From the NCBI RefSeq assembly GCF_003605755.1, contig NZ_RAHJ01000014.1, positions 124,001 through 188,000 on the forward strand: DNA of 64,000 nt, written 5' to 3'. Source of the DNA: Tsuneonella suprasediminis. GTDB taxonomy: Bacteria > Pseudomonadota > Alphaproteobacteria > Sphingomonadales > Sphingomonadaceae. Within the stretch, counting starts at the first letter, position 1. Each line of letters begins with the position of its first letter. The position numbers were made by a program, and so were the translations under genes. Positions 52,777 through 62,073 of the stretch are shown here, piece after piece. The notes below the pieces were generated by a model. It saw only the letters and a list, made by a program, of their open reading frames with translations. It did not search any database and was not told the DNA's origin.

Positions 52777-54735
52777 ATGTTCCGGTTTGTTATTCGAAGT
52801 TCCATTTCTCTCGCTGCAATTGCGGCAGCGGCTCCCGTATTTGCTGAGGAAATTCCCGCCTATCCGACCGTGACTGACGATGATCGCGAGATCATCGTCA
52901 CCGCCACCCGCGCCGAGGTCGCGCTTGACCACACACCGGCCAGCATCACTGTGCTCGACAAGGCAGCGATCGACCGGTCGCAGGACATCGGCGCAACCGA
53001 ACTGCTGCTGCGGACGCCGGGCGTGACCATTTCGCGCAATGGCGGGTACGGCACATCGACATCTCTGCGTATTCGCGGGGCAGAATCCGATCATACCGTC
53101 GTCGTGATCGACGGGGTAAAGCTCAACGATCCGGCTTCGGCCGGTGGCGGATACAATTTCGCCAACCTTCTTGTGGGAGACATCGACCGAATCGAAGTCC
53201 TGCGCGGGCCGCAATCGATCCTGTGGGGCAGCCAGGCGATCGGCGGCGTGGTCAATATCGTCACCGCCGAACCGCATAACGAGCTGGAAGGCAGCTTCGA
53301 TGTCGAGGCCGGATCGCGCGCTACTGTCAGCGCGCGCGCCGCACTGGGCGGAAAGAACGGCCCGCTGCGCTGGCGGATCGGCGGACAGACATTCACCACC
53401 GACGGCATTTCAGCAGTCGCACCTGCATTCGGCGGAGAGGAAAAAGACGGATACCGCAACGACAGCATAACGGGCCGCGCGCAAATCGCGCTGACCGACA
53501 ATCTGGAAGTGGATCTGCGCGGCTATCACTCGTCCGCGCGGGTCGGATTCGATTCAACCCGTGGGGACAGCGAAGACTATGGCCTGAACAGCGAAACGCT
53601 CGGCTATGTCGGCGTAAATTTCGCACTGCTGGAGGGTCGATTCCGCAACCGCCTGGCCTATTCTCGCACGGAAACCGAACGCGATAATTTCAACCCGACC
53701 CGCGAACGGCCGCAAAGCTTCGAATCCGAAGGGATCAATACGCGGTGGGAATATCAGGGCAGCTTCGATCTGACCCGTGGAATCGCCGCAATTTTCGGGG
53801 TGGAGAACGAACGCGCACGTTTTCTCAGCCGTTCGCCTTCGGCATCGCTGGCCACCCCTGTCCCCGCCTTTGCAACCGGCGAAACCGAAGCGACCAGCGC
53901 TTACGGCCAGGTCAGCGTGGAACCAATTGACGGCCTGACCATCGATGGCGGCATTCGCTACGACGATCACAGCCGCTATGGCGGGCAGACATTACTGGCG
54001 GTGGGCGGAGTGTGGCGTTTGCCAACCGGCACGATCCTGCGGGCGAGTTATGGCGAAGGGTTCAAGGCGCCGACGCTGTACCAGCTCTACAGCGATTACG
54101 GGAACCTCGCGCTCGACCCGGAAGATGCCCACGGATGGGAAGCGGGGGTGGAACAGCACCTGTTCACCCGCAAGCTGACCCTGGCAGCAACCTGGTTCGA
54201 CCGGACGACGACCAACCAGATCATCTATAACAGTTGCCCGGCCACATCGACCGATCCATTATGCCTGGTGCCGGGCAGCACCACCGAACAGCGATGGGGA
54301 TTCTATTCCAACGTATCCCGCGGCGAGGCGCACGGCATCGAAGCGACAGCGGCGTTACACTTTGGCAAGCTGACACTCGACGGAAACTATAGCTGGATCG
54401 TGGCGGAAGACCGCTCTCCCGGCACTGCCAATTTCGGCAACTGGCTGCCGCGCCGTCCGCGCAATGCAGCGAATGCATCGGTCAGCTATGCTCTGCCGTT
54501 CGGGCTCGATCTCGGCGCAGCGGTACGGTGGTCGGGCAGCAGTTTCGACGATGCAGCCAATACCAACCGCCTCGATGCCTACACACTGGTCGATCTGCGC
54601 GCGGAATATCGAATTTCCGACAGCGTCAGCCTGTTTGGCCGGGCAGAGAACCTCTTCGACGAAGAATACATGACGGCCTACCGTTACGGCACACTGGGTC
54701 GCAGCTTCTACGCCGGTCTGCGGGGGCGGTTCTGA
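52777..54735 (+). CDS. btuB: TonB-dependent cobalamin receptor (BtuB)
   Basis: A 652-residue outer-membrane receptor. Signal peptide cleavage is near VFAE (residue 23), the TonB box region is REIIVTATR, the plug has SLRIRGAESDHTVVVIDGVKLND and EVLRGPQSILWGSQAIGG, and the barrel ends in GLRGRF. The plug features and length match BtuB (E. coli 614). Riboswitch control supports cobalamin as ligand. ATG 52777 follows GGGG at a short distance. It needs TonB/ExbBD. Confidence 0.95.
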   Translation: MFRFVIRSSISLAAIAAAAPVFAEEIPAYPTVTDDDREIIVTATRAEVALDHTPASITVLDKAAIDRSQDIGATELLLRTPGVTISRNGGYGTSTSLRIRGAESDHTVVVIDGVKLNDPASAGGGYNFANLLVGDIDRIEVLRGPQSILWGSQAIGGVVNIVTAEPHNELEGSFDVEAGSRATVSARAALGGKNGPLRWRIGGQTFTTDGISAVAPAFGGEEKDGYRNDSITGRAQIALTDNLEVDLRGYHSSARVGFDSTRGDSEDYGLNSETLGYVGVNFALLEGRFRNRLAYSRTETERDNFNPTRERPQSFESEGINTRWEYQGSFDLTRGIAAIFGVENERARFLSRSPSASLATPVPAFATGETEATSAYGQVSVEPIDGLTIDGGIRYDDHSRYGGQTLLAVGGVWRLPTGTILRASYGEGFKAPTLYQLYSDYGNLALDPEDAHGWEAGVEQHLFTRKLTLAATWFDRTTTNQIIYNSCPATSTDPLCLVPGSTTEQRWGFYSNVSRGEAHGIEATAALHFGKLTLDGNYSWIVAEDRSPGTANFGNWLPRRPRNAANASVSYALPFGLDLGAAVRWSGSSFDDAANTNRLDAYTLVDLRAEYRISDSVSLFGRAENLFDEEYMTAYRYGTLGRSFYAGLRGRF

Positions 54736-54767
54736 TGCACAGTAACTATCAGCCAGAGGAGAAAAGT

Positions 54768-55325
54768 ATGACCACGCTTTCGGACGCGTTTGCGCGCAAT
54801 ATCTGGATCGGGACAATGGCTACGGTCAGCACGGTCACATCGCTGTTGCTGGCTTGCGCCACTCCATTCCCCTCGCTTGCCGCACTCGCCGCAACGAACG
54901 TATCGCGCCGCGATGGCATGGTGCTGATGTTCGTCGCATGGTTTGCTGCCCAGGCGGTGGGCTTTATCGTCCATGGCTTCCCGTTTGAGCCAGCCAGCAT
55001 GGTCTGGCCTTTCGCACTGGGCACGGCAGCAGTCGGTTCGCTGTTGGCGGCGGAATTTGCCCGACAGTCGATGGCCAGCACCCATGCGCTGCTACGTGCT
55101 GGCGGAGCCTATATCGGTGCATTTGCCGGTTTCAAATTGGGCATCCTGCTGTGGGTGTCGCTGCTCGATCACGGTTGGGCTGCATTCTCCGCGGACATCA
55201 TGCTGCGCCAGTTTGTCCGTTATGGCGCGATCTTCGCCGGAATGGCAGCAGTGCAATATGCACTCACCCGGCTCGGCGTTCGGGTAGCGTCCGATCGCTA
55301 CGCGCGCGCGGCTTCCGCCGCATGA
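54768..55325 (+). CDS. unknown 5-TM membrane protein of the B12 locus
   Basis: A 185-residue inner-membrane protein with five predicted hydrophobic segments (about residues 12-33, 44-65, 72-92, 105-130, 140-165). AGAGGAG stands before ATG 54768; ATG 54735 overlapping the btuB stop is an alternative. Its position between btuB and the DUF1636 gene in a riboswitch-controlled operon suggests a role in corrinoid or cobalt passage. No BtuCDF genes are in the window. It does not show the His-rich start of CbtB. Function not established. Confidence 0.7.
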   Translation: MTTLSDAFARNIWIGTMATVSTVTSLLLACATPFPSLAALAATNVSRRDGMVLMFVAWFAAQAVGFIVHGFPFEPASMVWPFALGTAAVGSLLAAEFARQSMASTHALLRAGGAYIGAFAGFKLGILLWVSLLDHGWAAFSADIMLRQFVRYGAIFAGMAAVQYALTRLGVRVASDRYARAASAA

Positions 55326-55735
55326 CAATGCTGCGCCCCGCCGCCAGCGGCCCATCGGTGATCGTGTGCAATACCTGCCGCCACAGCGGCGATGCGCGCG
55401 AAGACGCCTATGGCGTGCGCGGTGGGGCGCGGCTGTTCGCTCTGCTGCGCGATCTGGCGCAGAACGATCCCGCCTATGCCGGATTGTCTGTGGAGGAGAT
55501 GCCGTGCCTGTTCGCGTGCACGGATTTCTGTACCGTCCACATCCGCGCCCATGACAAAGTCGGCTACGTATTGGGCCGTTTCACCCCCGATGCCGACGCC
55601 GCCCGCGCAATTCTGGATTATGCGCTCCACTATGCCGCCAGCGAAGAAGGTCGGGTCGCTTATGCCGACTGGCCAGAGGGCGTCAAAGGACACTTCATCG
55701 TGCGGGTTCCGCCCGCAGGGTTTGTCGCGCAATGA
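55322..55735 (+). CDS. DUF1636 family protein (predicted metal-binding)
   Basis: A 137-residue soluble protein with CNTC near the N-terminus and CLFACTDFC (about 60-68). These Cys pairs are the hallmark of DUF1636, a ferredoxin-thioredoxin-like family often linked to B12 and cobalt genes. It overlaps the membrane gene (ATGA) and cobT (ATGA). A metal or Fe-S site is probable; the reaction is unknown. Confidence 0.8.
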   Translation: MTMLRPAASGPSVIVCNTCRHSGDAREDAYGVRGGARLFALLRDLAQNDPAYAGLSVEEMPCLFACTDFCTVHIRAHDKVGYVLGRFTPDADAARAILDYALHYAASEEGRVAYADWPEGVKGHFIVRVPPAGFVAQ

Positions 55736-56748
55736 TCACCTTCGCATCACCGGTCGCTTTTGCCTCGGCGCTGGCCGATCTCAAAGCACCCGACTGTGCC
55801 GCACGTTCCGCCGCGCTGTCCCGCCAGCGGCGGCTGACCAAACCAGCCGGATCGCTGGGGCGACTGGAAGACATCGCAGTGTTCTTTGCCGGTTGGCAAG
55901 GGCGCGAACAGCCTCGCATCCAGCAAGGGCGAACAATCGTATTTGCAGGAAACCACGGGATAACCGTGCACGGGGTCAGCGCATTCCCCGCTAGCGTCAC
56001 CGCCGGGATGGTCGCCAATTTTCGCGCGGGCGGTGCTGCGATCAACGCTCTTTCGGGTGCGGCGGGCCTCGATCTGGCGGTCGTGCCACTGGAAATCGAA
56101 CGTCCCACAGCCGATTTTACGCAATCCCCCGCGATGACCGAGGATGAATGCCTCGCCGCTTTAAACGCTGGCGCGGCTGCGGTCGGCAGCGATCTCGACA
56201 CGATTGTGCTGGGCGAAATGGGGATTGGCAATTCGACCGCCGCGGCAGCGCTTTGCGCGCGCAGTCTGGGCGGGGATGCGGCGTCGTGGGTCGGCCCCGG
56301 CACGGGAATCGATTCTGCCGGAATTGACCGCAAGGTCGCGGTGGTGGACCGCGCACTGGCCCATCACGACGGCGCGCCCCGTTCCGCCTTCGAAACACTG
56401 CGCCGGGTAGGCGGGAGAGAAACCGCTGCTTTGGCAGGCGCGATTTTGCGGGCAAGACAGCTTGGCATTCCCGTCCTGCTCGACGGGTTCATTTGCTGCT
56501 CTGCCATCGCGCCGCTGTTTGCCGACAATCCCGCGATTGTCGATCACTGTCTCGCTGGTCACTGCTCAGCCGAACCGGGGCACGAGCGGTTGCTTGGGCA
56601 GTTCGGTCTCGACCCGTTGCTCCGGCTCGACATGCGACTGGGCGAAGGCAGCGGCGCGGCGGTCGTGGCGGGTGTAGTGCGCGCTGCACTGGCGACTCAC
56701 AACGAGATGGCCACGTTTAACGAAGCTGGCATCGCAGACGCATTGTGA
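55732..56748 (+). CDS. cobT: nicotinate-nucleotide--dimethylbenzimidazole phosphoribosyltransferase
   Basis: A 338-residue CobT. It has SLGRLEDIA near the N-terminus, GNHGITVHGVSAFP, EMGIGNSTAAAALC and a conserved GPGTGIDSAGI. It makes alpha-ribazole phosphate from NaMN and a lower-ligand base. The start overlaps the DUF1636 stop (ATGA). It ends in the overlap with the phosphatase gene (GTGA). No dimethylbenzimidazole synthase (bluB) is in the window. Confidence 0.95.
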   Translation: MITFASPVAFASALADLKAPDCAARSAALSRQRRLTKPAGSLGRLEDIAVFFAGWQGREQPRIQQGRTIVFAGNHGITVHGVSAFPASVTAGMVANFRAGGAAINALSGAAGLDLAVVPLEIERPTADFTQSPAMTEDECLAALNAGAAAVGSDLDTIVLGEMGIGNSTAAAALCARSLGGDAASWVGPGTGIDSAGIDRKVAVVDRALAHHDGAPRSAFETLRRVGGRETAALAGAILRARQLGIPVLLDGFICCSAIAPLFADNPAIVDHCLAGHCSAEPGHERLLGQFGLDPLLRLDMRLGEGSGAAVVAGVVRAALATHNEMATFNEAGIADAL

Positions 56749-57314
56749 CCGACTTTTCGCTTCACCTTCTGCGCCACGGCGCACCTGTACAGCCGGGTTT
56801 GCTGATGGGCCGGACAGACGGCCTGCCCACCGATGCCGGGATCGCCGCGCGTGTGGCGCAGGCCGGTTCGCTCGACATAGAACACATCGTCACGTCCGAC
56901 CTGCTGCGATGCCGCGCGGCAGCAGATGCGATCGGGGCGACAAAAGGCGTTGTGCCAGTGGTCGATCCGCGTTGGCGAGAACTGGACTTTGGCGACTGGG
57001 ACGGTGCCGCTGCCGACACGCTCGACCCAGAGGCGCTGGGCCGGTTCTGGGACGATCCCGACGCCTCTCCGCCGCCGGGGGGCGAGCGCTGGTCTTCGCT
57101 GGCTTCGCGTGTTTCCGATGCGCTCGCCGCGCTTGCTTCGCGCCCTACGCTGATCGTGACTCATGGTGGGTCGATCCGTGCAGCGCTGCATAACTTGTGC
57201 GGATTTACCCAGCGCCAGACGTGGAGCTTCGCCTTGCCATATGGCGCACTGGTTTCGCTACAGGTGTGGAGCGGAGATAGGCCAAGCGCGCAGATCACGG
57301 CGATCCACGCATGA
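56745..57314 (+). CDS. alpha-ribazole phosphatase (histidine phosphatase family)
   Basis: A 189-residue phosphoglycerate-mutase-like phosphatase. The catalytic LLRHGAP motif is at the N-terminus, and the second His is in VTHGGSIRAAL near residue 139. It should remove phosphate from alpha-ribazole phosphate before CobS; the E. coli/Salmonella gene is called cobC, a name that in Pseudomonas denotes a different enzyme. GTG 56745 overlaps the cobT stop. The family fits, the substrate is deduced from the locus. Confidence 0.88.
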   Translation: MTDFSLHLLRHGAPVQPGLLMGRTDGLPTDAGIAARVAQAGSLDIEHIVTSDLLRCRAAADAIGATKGVVPVVDPRWRELDFGDWDGAAADTLDPEALGRFWDDPDASPPPGGERWSSLASRVSDALAALASRPTLIVTHGGSIRAALHNLCGFTQRQTWSFALPYGALVSLQVWSGDRPSAQITAIHA

Positions 57315-58030
57315 AAGGTCTGATCGTTGCGATACAGTTCCTGACCCGTTTGCCCACCCCGCATATCGCGGTGAGAGGCGAGGAGTTCGCAGCATCGATC
57401 CGCTGGTTTCCCGCTGTCGGGCTGATCGTGGGCACATGCATTGCGGCGGGAGCTGCGGCGGGCGCACAAATCGACAACTGGACCGGCGCGCTGACCGCAC
57501 TGCTGATCTGGGTTGGCATTACCGGCGCGCTCCATCTCGACGGGTTGGGAGACATCGCTGATACCAGCGGCGCCGCCCACAAGGATCGCGCCAGGCTGCT
57601 GGACGTATTGGCCGATCCGCATGTCGGCAGTTTCGCAGTCGTCGCGATTGCCATGCAGTTGCTGGCCAAACTGATCCTGCTGCACGGACTGATCGATGCC
57701 GGTGCAATCCTGCCCATCGTGATGATCCCCTTCGCTGCGCGGACAGGGCCACTGGTGTGGTCACGCTGGCTACCCGATCTGCATACGGGGCTGGGGTCAC
57801 GCTTCCGTGGCGCAGTGCGATCTGGCGACATAGTCCTGTGGTCGCTGGCTCTGGCATTGGGCGGCTTCTTATCGCCTTCGCTGTTCTGTGTTCCGGTGGC
57901 GCTGTTCCTGTGGGGCTGGTGGCTCAACCGCACGATAGGCGGCATCTCCGGCGATGGACATGGCGCCGGAATCGAGATTACCGAGAGCATGTTACTGTTC
58001 GCCGCGCTGATCTGGGAACACATCAGGTGA
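57311..58030 (+). CDS. cobS: adenosylcobinamide-GDP ribazoletransferase
   Basis: A 239-residue membrane enzyme with about six hydrophobic segments and the conserved HLDGLGDIADTSGA motif (about residue 76) holding metal-binding Asp residues. It joins adenosylcobinamide-GDP and alpha-ribazole to give adenosylcobalamin. It overlaps the phosphatase gene by 4 bases and the decarboxylase gene by 4 bases. Confidence 0.95.
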   Translation: MKGLIVAIQFLTRLPTPHIAVRGEEFAASIRWFPAVGLIVGTCIAAGAAAGAQIDNWTGALTALLIWVGITGALHLDGLGDIADTSGAAHKDRARLLDVLADPHVGSFAVVAIAMQLLAKLILLHGLIDAGAILPIVMIPFAARTGPLVWSRWLPDLHTGLGSRFRGAVRSGDIVLWSLALALGGFLSPSLFCVPVALFLWGWWLNRTIGGISGDGHGAGIEITESMLLFAALIWEHIR

Positions 58031-59010
58031 CGTTGGGCAGTTGGACATGGCACGGCGGCGCGATCGATGCAGCGAAGCGCCATTTCGGAAACCACGACGA
58101 TGACTGGATCGACCTGTCGACCGGCATCAACCCGGAGGCGTGGCCCGGTGTTGCCGACCTTGCCATAGACTGGCACCGCTTGCCCGAACAGAACGCACTT
58201 GCCGATCTGGAGGATTCTGCCGCGCAGTTCTTCGGGGTCGATCCGCGCCACGTCTGTGCCGTACCCGGCACGGAGACAGGTTTGCGATTGGTCGGGCAAC
58301 TGCTGAACCGAGCCGGACAATATGTCGCGCCGGGATATCGCACCCACAGCGAGATGTTCATGCCCGGCACACCGGTCGATCTGAAGGCCGCAATGGCAAC
58401 CACAGCGACTTTGCTGATCGCGAACCCCAACAACCCCGATGGGCGCATTGTCAGCCGCGATGGACTGGCGGCGCTACTGGACAGTCGCGGTGAAAGCGAA
58501 TGGCTGCTGGTTGATGAAGCTTATGCCGACTGCGATCCCGCCGTCAGCATAACGAGACGTGTTGGCGAGGATACTCGCCTGATCGTATTCCGCTCGTTCG
58601 GCAAATTCTTTGGGCTTCCCGGTGTTCGGCTCGGCTTCGTACTCGGCCCCCAATCGCTCCTTGCCACGCTGCGATCCTTGCTGGGATCATGGCCGATCTC
58701 TGCAGGAGCGATTGCCATCGGTACTGCCGCCTATCGCGACCGGGATTGGACTGTGCAGGCCAGAAATCGGTTGAGAGTCGGTGCCGACGCGCTCGATAGG
58801 GTGTTGCGAAGCCACGGCTATGCGCCACAAGGGCTCTGCCCCTTGTTCCGGCTTGTCCACACGCCCAATGCACCGAAGGTATTCGAACGCCTCGCCCGCT
58901 CAGCCATTCTGACGCGCCCGTTCGCGGACCGAACCGACTGGCTTCGCGTTGGCTTGCCGGGCGATGGCACAGCGCTGGATCGACTGGACAAGGCGCTTGC
59001 TTGTGGCTGA
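58027..59010 (+). CDS. threonine-phosphate decarboxylase (class I/II aminotransferase fold)
   Basis: A 327-residue PLP enzyme. IDLSTGINPEAWP is the N-terminal signature, LIANPNNPDGRI and LVDEAYADCD hold the PLP-binding Asn and Asp, and FRSFGKFFGLPGVRLGF includes the PLP Lys. It makes (R)-1-amino-2-propanol phosphate for the nucleotide loop. GTG 58027 overlaps the cobS stop. The name CobC (Pseudomonas) or CobD (Salmonella) depends on nomenclature. Confidence 0.92.
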   Translation: MTLGSWTWHGGAIDAAKRHFGNHDDDWIDLSTGINPEAWPGVADLAIDWHRLPEQNALADLEDSAAQFFGVDPRHVCAVPGTETGLRLVGQLLNRAGQYVAPGYRTHSEMFMPGTPVDLKAAMATTATLLIANPNNPDGRIVSRDGLAALLDSRGESEWLLVDEAYADCDPAVSITRRVGEDTRLIVFRSFGKFFGLPGVRLGFVLGPQSLLATLRSLLGSWPISAGAIAIGTAAYRDRDWTVQARNRLRVGADALDRVLRSHGYAPQGLCPLFRLVHTPNAPKVFERLARSAILTRPFADRTDWLRVGLPGDGTALDRLDKALACG

Positions 59011-59941
59011 GCCGGTCGCAATGCTGGCGCTGGCAATCGACGCAGCGGTTGGCTGGCCGAATGCTCTCTATCGCCGTATCGGCCACCCCGTTGGCGTGTT
59101 CGCGTTTGCGATCAACCGGGCAGAGGCCCGCTGGAATCGCCCCGATCTGCCTGCCGCTACCCGCAGGCTGGCGGGCGTGGCCACGATGGCTTTGATTGTC
59201 GCTGGCGTCGCGTTGGCTGGATGGGCGGCACAGTGGCTGTCGTTTGTCGTGTTCGGCACCTGGGGCTGGCTGGCCGTGGCTGCAATGGCCTGGCCGGCAC
59301 TGGCCCAGCGGAGCCTGTTCGTTCACGTCAAGGCGGTCGCTCGCACACTGCACTGCGGAGATATGCGCGCAGCACGTGAGGCGGTCAGCGCCATTGTCGG
59401 GCGCGACACCCACGAAATGCAAGAAGCCCCGATTGCGCGGGCCGCAATTGAAAGTCTGGCGGAAAGCTTCTGCGACGGGATCGTGGCGCCACTATTCGGG
59501 CTCCTCATCCTCGGACTGCCCGGCATCTGGGTTTATAAGGCCGTCAACACTGCCGACAGCCTGATTGGCCACCGCGAACAGCGCTGGCGCGCATTCGGGT
59601 GGGCCGCCGCCAGAACCGACGATGGGATGAACCTGATACCCGCAAGGCTGGCCGCCATTGCGTTCTGCATTGTCGGCGGCGGGGGATGGCGCATCGCCTG
59701 GCGCGACGCCGCAAAGCACACGTCGCCCAATGCCGGATGGCCCGAAGCAGCAATGGCCGGCGCCCTTCACCTACGTCTGGGCGGCCCGATCCGCTATGAT
59801 GGCGTCTTGTACGACAAACCGTGGATTGGCGATGGCAGCAGCCAGCCAACGGCCAGCGATATCGACCGCGCATTGCGGATATATGTGCGGGGCTGTCTAT
59901 TGCTTTGGTTTGCGGCAGGGATGATCGAATGGGCACGTTGA
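59003..59941 (+). CDS. cobD: adenosylcobinamide-phosphate synthase (CbiB type)
   Basis: A 312-residue membrane protein of the CobD/CbiB family. It has AIDAAVGWPNALYRRIGHPVG near the start, IESLAESFCDGIVAPLF and ADSLIGHREQRWRAFG, and several membrane helices. It attaches aminopropanol (phosphate) to cobyric acid. GTG 59003 overlaps the previous gene by 8 bases; an internal ATG at 59021 is another option. Confidence 0.93.
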   Translation: MAEPVAMLALAIDAAVGWPNALYRRIGHPVGVFAFAINRAEARWNRPDLPAATRRLAGVATMALIVAGVALAGWAAQWLSFVVFGTWGWLAVAAMAWPALAQRSLFVHVKAVARTLHCGDMRAAREAVSAIVGRDTHEMQEAPIARAAIESLAESFCDGIVAPLFGLLILGLPGIWVYKAVNTADSLIGHREQRWRAFGWAAARTDDGMNLIPARLAAIAFCIVGGGGWRIAWRDAAKHTSPNAGWPEAAMAGALHLRLGGPIRYDGVLYDKPWIGDGSSQPTASDIDRALRIYVRGCLLLWFAAGMIEWAR

Positions 59942-61398
59942 TGTTGCAGGGCACCGGTTCGGACGTCGGCAAATCGGTGCTGGTTGCCGGGCTGTGTCGG
60001 CTGTTCACCAATCGCGGATTGAAGGTGCGACCGTTCAAACCGCAGAATATGTCGAACAATGCCGCCGTCACTGTCGACGGTGGGGAGATCGGTCGGGCAC
60101 AAGCGCTACAGGCACTGGCCTGCCGCACCGATCCACACAGCGACATGAATCCCGTTCTGCTCAAGCCCCAGGCCGATCGCACGTCGCAATTGATTGTGCA
60201 TGGAAAGGTGCGCGGAACGCTGGGCAGCGGCAATTTCCGCGCGGCACGCGGCGCGCTGCTGGGCAAAGTCATGGAAAGCTATGCCCGGCTGAAGGATAGC
60301 TGCGATCTCGTGATCGTAGAGGGAGCGGGATCGCCAGCCGAAATCAACCTGCGTGCAGGCGATATCGCCAATATGGGATTTGCCCGCGCCGCAGGGGTTC
60401 CGGTGGTGCTGGTCGGTGACATCGACCGTGGTGGTGTGATCGCATCTCTGGTCGGCACACAAGCTGTGATCGATGCAGGCGACAATGCCATGATCCACGG
60501 ATTTCTGATCAACAAATTTCGCGGCGATGCCGCTCTGTTTGCCGATGGATATCACGCCATCGAACGACACACAGGCTGGCAGGGACTGGGCGTTATTCCC
60601 TGGCTACCCGGCGCATCGCGCCTGCCGAGCGAAGACGCGGTTGTTCTGGAACGCCCACGGGACAGCAGCATCAGCCGTAAGATCATCGCCTGCCCCGTCC
60701 TGCCGCGCATTTCCAATTTCGATGAACTCGATCCACTGAAGCTGGAGCCGGGCGTCGAACTGGCGATGGTGGTGCCGGGCCACCCTATACCGGGCGATGC
60801 CTCAGTCATCGTTTTGCCGGGCTCGAAAGCGACGATGGCCGATCTCGCATTCATGCGTGAACAGGGGTGGGAAATCGACCTGCTCTCTCACCACCGGCGC
60901 GGCGGGTTGATCGTGGGAATATGCGGCGGATACCAGATGTTAGGGCAAACGATCACCGATCCACACGGGATCGAAGGGCCGCCGGGGGAAATCACCGGGC
61001 TGGGCCTTCTGAATGTGCAAACGGTGCTGTCACCGGGCAAGGCGCTGCGCCAGATCGATGCAACCGCTCTCGGTGTTCAGACGACCGGCTACGAAATGCA
61101 TATGGGGCAGACGTGCGGTGCAGGAACGGATCGACCGTTTGCCGTGCTGGAAGATGGGCGAACCGATGGCGCGATCAATGCGAATGGCACAGTGATGGGC
61201 ACCTATCTCCACGGACTGTTCGCCTCCGCCGACTTGCGGAACGCACTGCTGAGCCGCATTGGCATTTCAGGAGGCGGGCAAGACTATCACGCCGGGGTCG
61301 ATGCCGCGCTCGACGAAATTGCGGCACAACTGGATAACTATGTCGATGCCGATACGCTGCTCGATCTGGCTCTCTCGAACACAGCAGCTGCGACATGA
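59929..61398 (+). CDS. cobQ: cobyric acid synthase
   Basis: A 489-residue glutamine amidotransferase. The P-loop is QGTGSDVGKS, followed by RPFKPQNMSNN, and the C-terminal glutaminase has GICGGYQMLG (Cys near residue 333) and NGTVMGTYLHGLF (His). It amidates the b, d, e and g side chains. ATG 59929 overlaps the previous gene by 13 bases; ATG 59941 would give one base of overlap and is also possible. Confidence 0.95.
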   Translation: MGTLMLQGTGSDVGKSVLVAGLCRLFTNRGLKVRPFKPQNMSNNAAVTVDGGEIGRAQALQALACRTDPHSDMNPVLLKPQADRTSQLIVHGKVRGTLGSGNFRAARGALLGKVMESYARLKDSCDLVIVEGAGSPAEINLRAGDIANMGFARAAGVPVVLVGDIDRGGVIASLVGTQAVIDAGDNAMIHGFLINKFRGDAALFADGYHAIERHTGWQGLGVIPWLPGASRLPSEDAVVLERPRDSSISRKIIACPVLPRISNFDELDPLKLEPGVELAMVVPGHPIPGDASVIVLPGSKATMADLAFMREQGWEIDLLSHHRRGGLIVGICGGYQMLGQTITDPHGIEGPPGEITGLGLLNVQTVLSPGKALRQIDATALGVQTTGYEMHMGQTCGAGTDRPFAVLEDGRTDGAINANGTVMGTYLHGLFASADLRNALLSRIGISGGGQDYHAGVDAALDEIAAQLDNYVDADTLLDLALSNTAAAT

Positions 61399-61907
61399 GC
61401 GGGCACAGTCTGTTCGTGGTCGGCGGTGCGCGTTCCGGCAAAAGCCGTTATGCTCAGGCACGCGCTGAAGCTGTTGACGGCCGGCATGTTTTCATCGCCA
61501 CAGCTCAGGCATTCGATGCGGAAATGCATGACCGCATCGCTCGCCATCGGGCAGAGCGCGATGCACGCTGGCACACCGTTGAAGCATCGGTGGACCTTGC
61601 CGCCGCGATCACCGCATACGATCAGCCCGACAGCGTAATACTGATCGATTGCCTGACCTTGTGGGTTTCCAACCTCCTAATGGCGGATGCGGATGTCACG
61701 CGCGCCGTCGAAGATCTGCGACATACCATTCAGCGTTTTCGCGGCACCTCGATTCTGGTGTCTAACGAAGTCGGCATGGGCATCGTGCCGGACAATCCAC
61801 TGGCGCGCCAATTCCGCGATGACGCCGGACGGACCAACCAACTAATCGCCGCAGCCGCCAGCGAAGTGCAACTTGTAGTCGCAGGCCTGCCGATGAAAGT
61901 GAAATGA
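61395..61907 (+). CDS. cobU: adenosylcobinamide kinase/guanylyltransferase
   Basis: A 170-residue CobU/CobP. The P-loop is GGARSGKSRYA, then HRAERDARWHTVEA with the guanylated His, LIDCLTLWVSNLL and SNEVGMGIVP. It phosphorylates and guanylates cobinamide for CobS. It overlaps cobQ by 4 bases and is the last gene of the riboswitch-controlled operon, ending 8 bp before the convergent tRNA. Confidence 0.96.
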   Translation: MSGHSLFVVGGARSGKSRYAQARAEAVDGRHVFIATAQAFDAEMHDRIARHRAERDARWHTVEASVDLAAAITAYDQPDSVILIDCLTLWVSNLLMADADVTRAVEDLRHTIQRFRGTSILVSNEVGMGIVPDNPLARQFRDDAGRTNQLIAAAASEVQLVVAGLPMKVK

Positions 61908-61915
61908 GGTGAGGC

Positions 61916-61989
61916 TGGAGCGGGTAAGGGGAATCGAACCCCTCTAGCCAGCTTGGAAGGCTGGAGCATTACCACTATGCTATACCCGC
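61916..61989 (-). tRNA. tRNA-Gly (anticodon TCC)
   Basis: A 74-nt tRNA with encoded CCA on the minus strand. The acceptor GCGGGTA pairs with TACCCGC, and the anticodon stem CCAGC/GCTGG encloses CTTCCAA, giving TCC. The T-arm has GGTTCGATTCC. It converges with cobU. Confidence 0.96.
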
Positions 61990-62073
61990 TCAGGCCTCAG
62001 GCGCTTGCCACGAGGATAGCGGTTTCGTCAACGCCCAGCTTTCACTCGTTGTCGATTTCAGCCCGGAAATACC

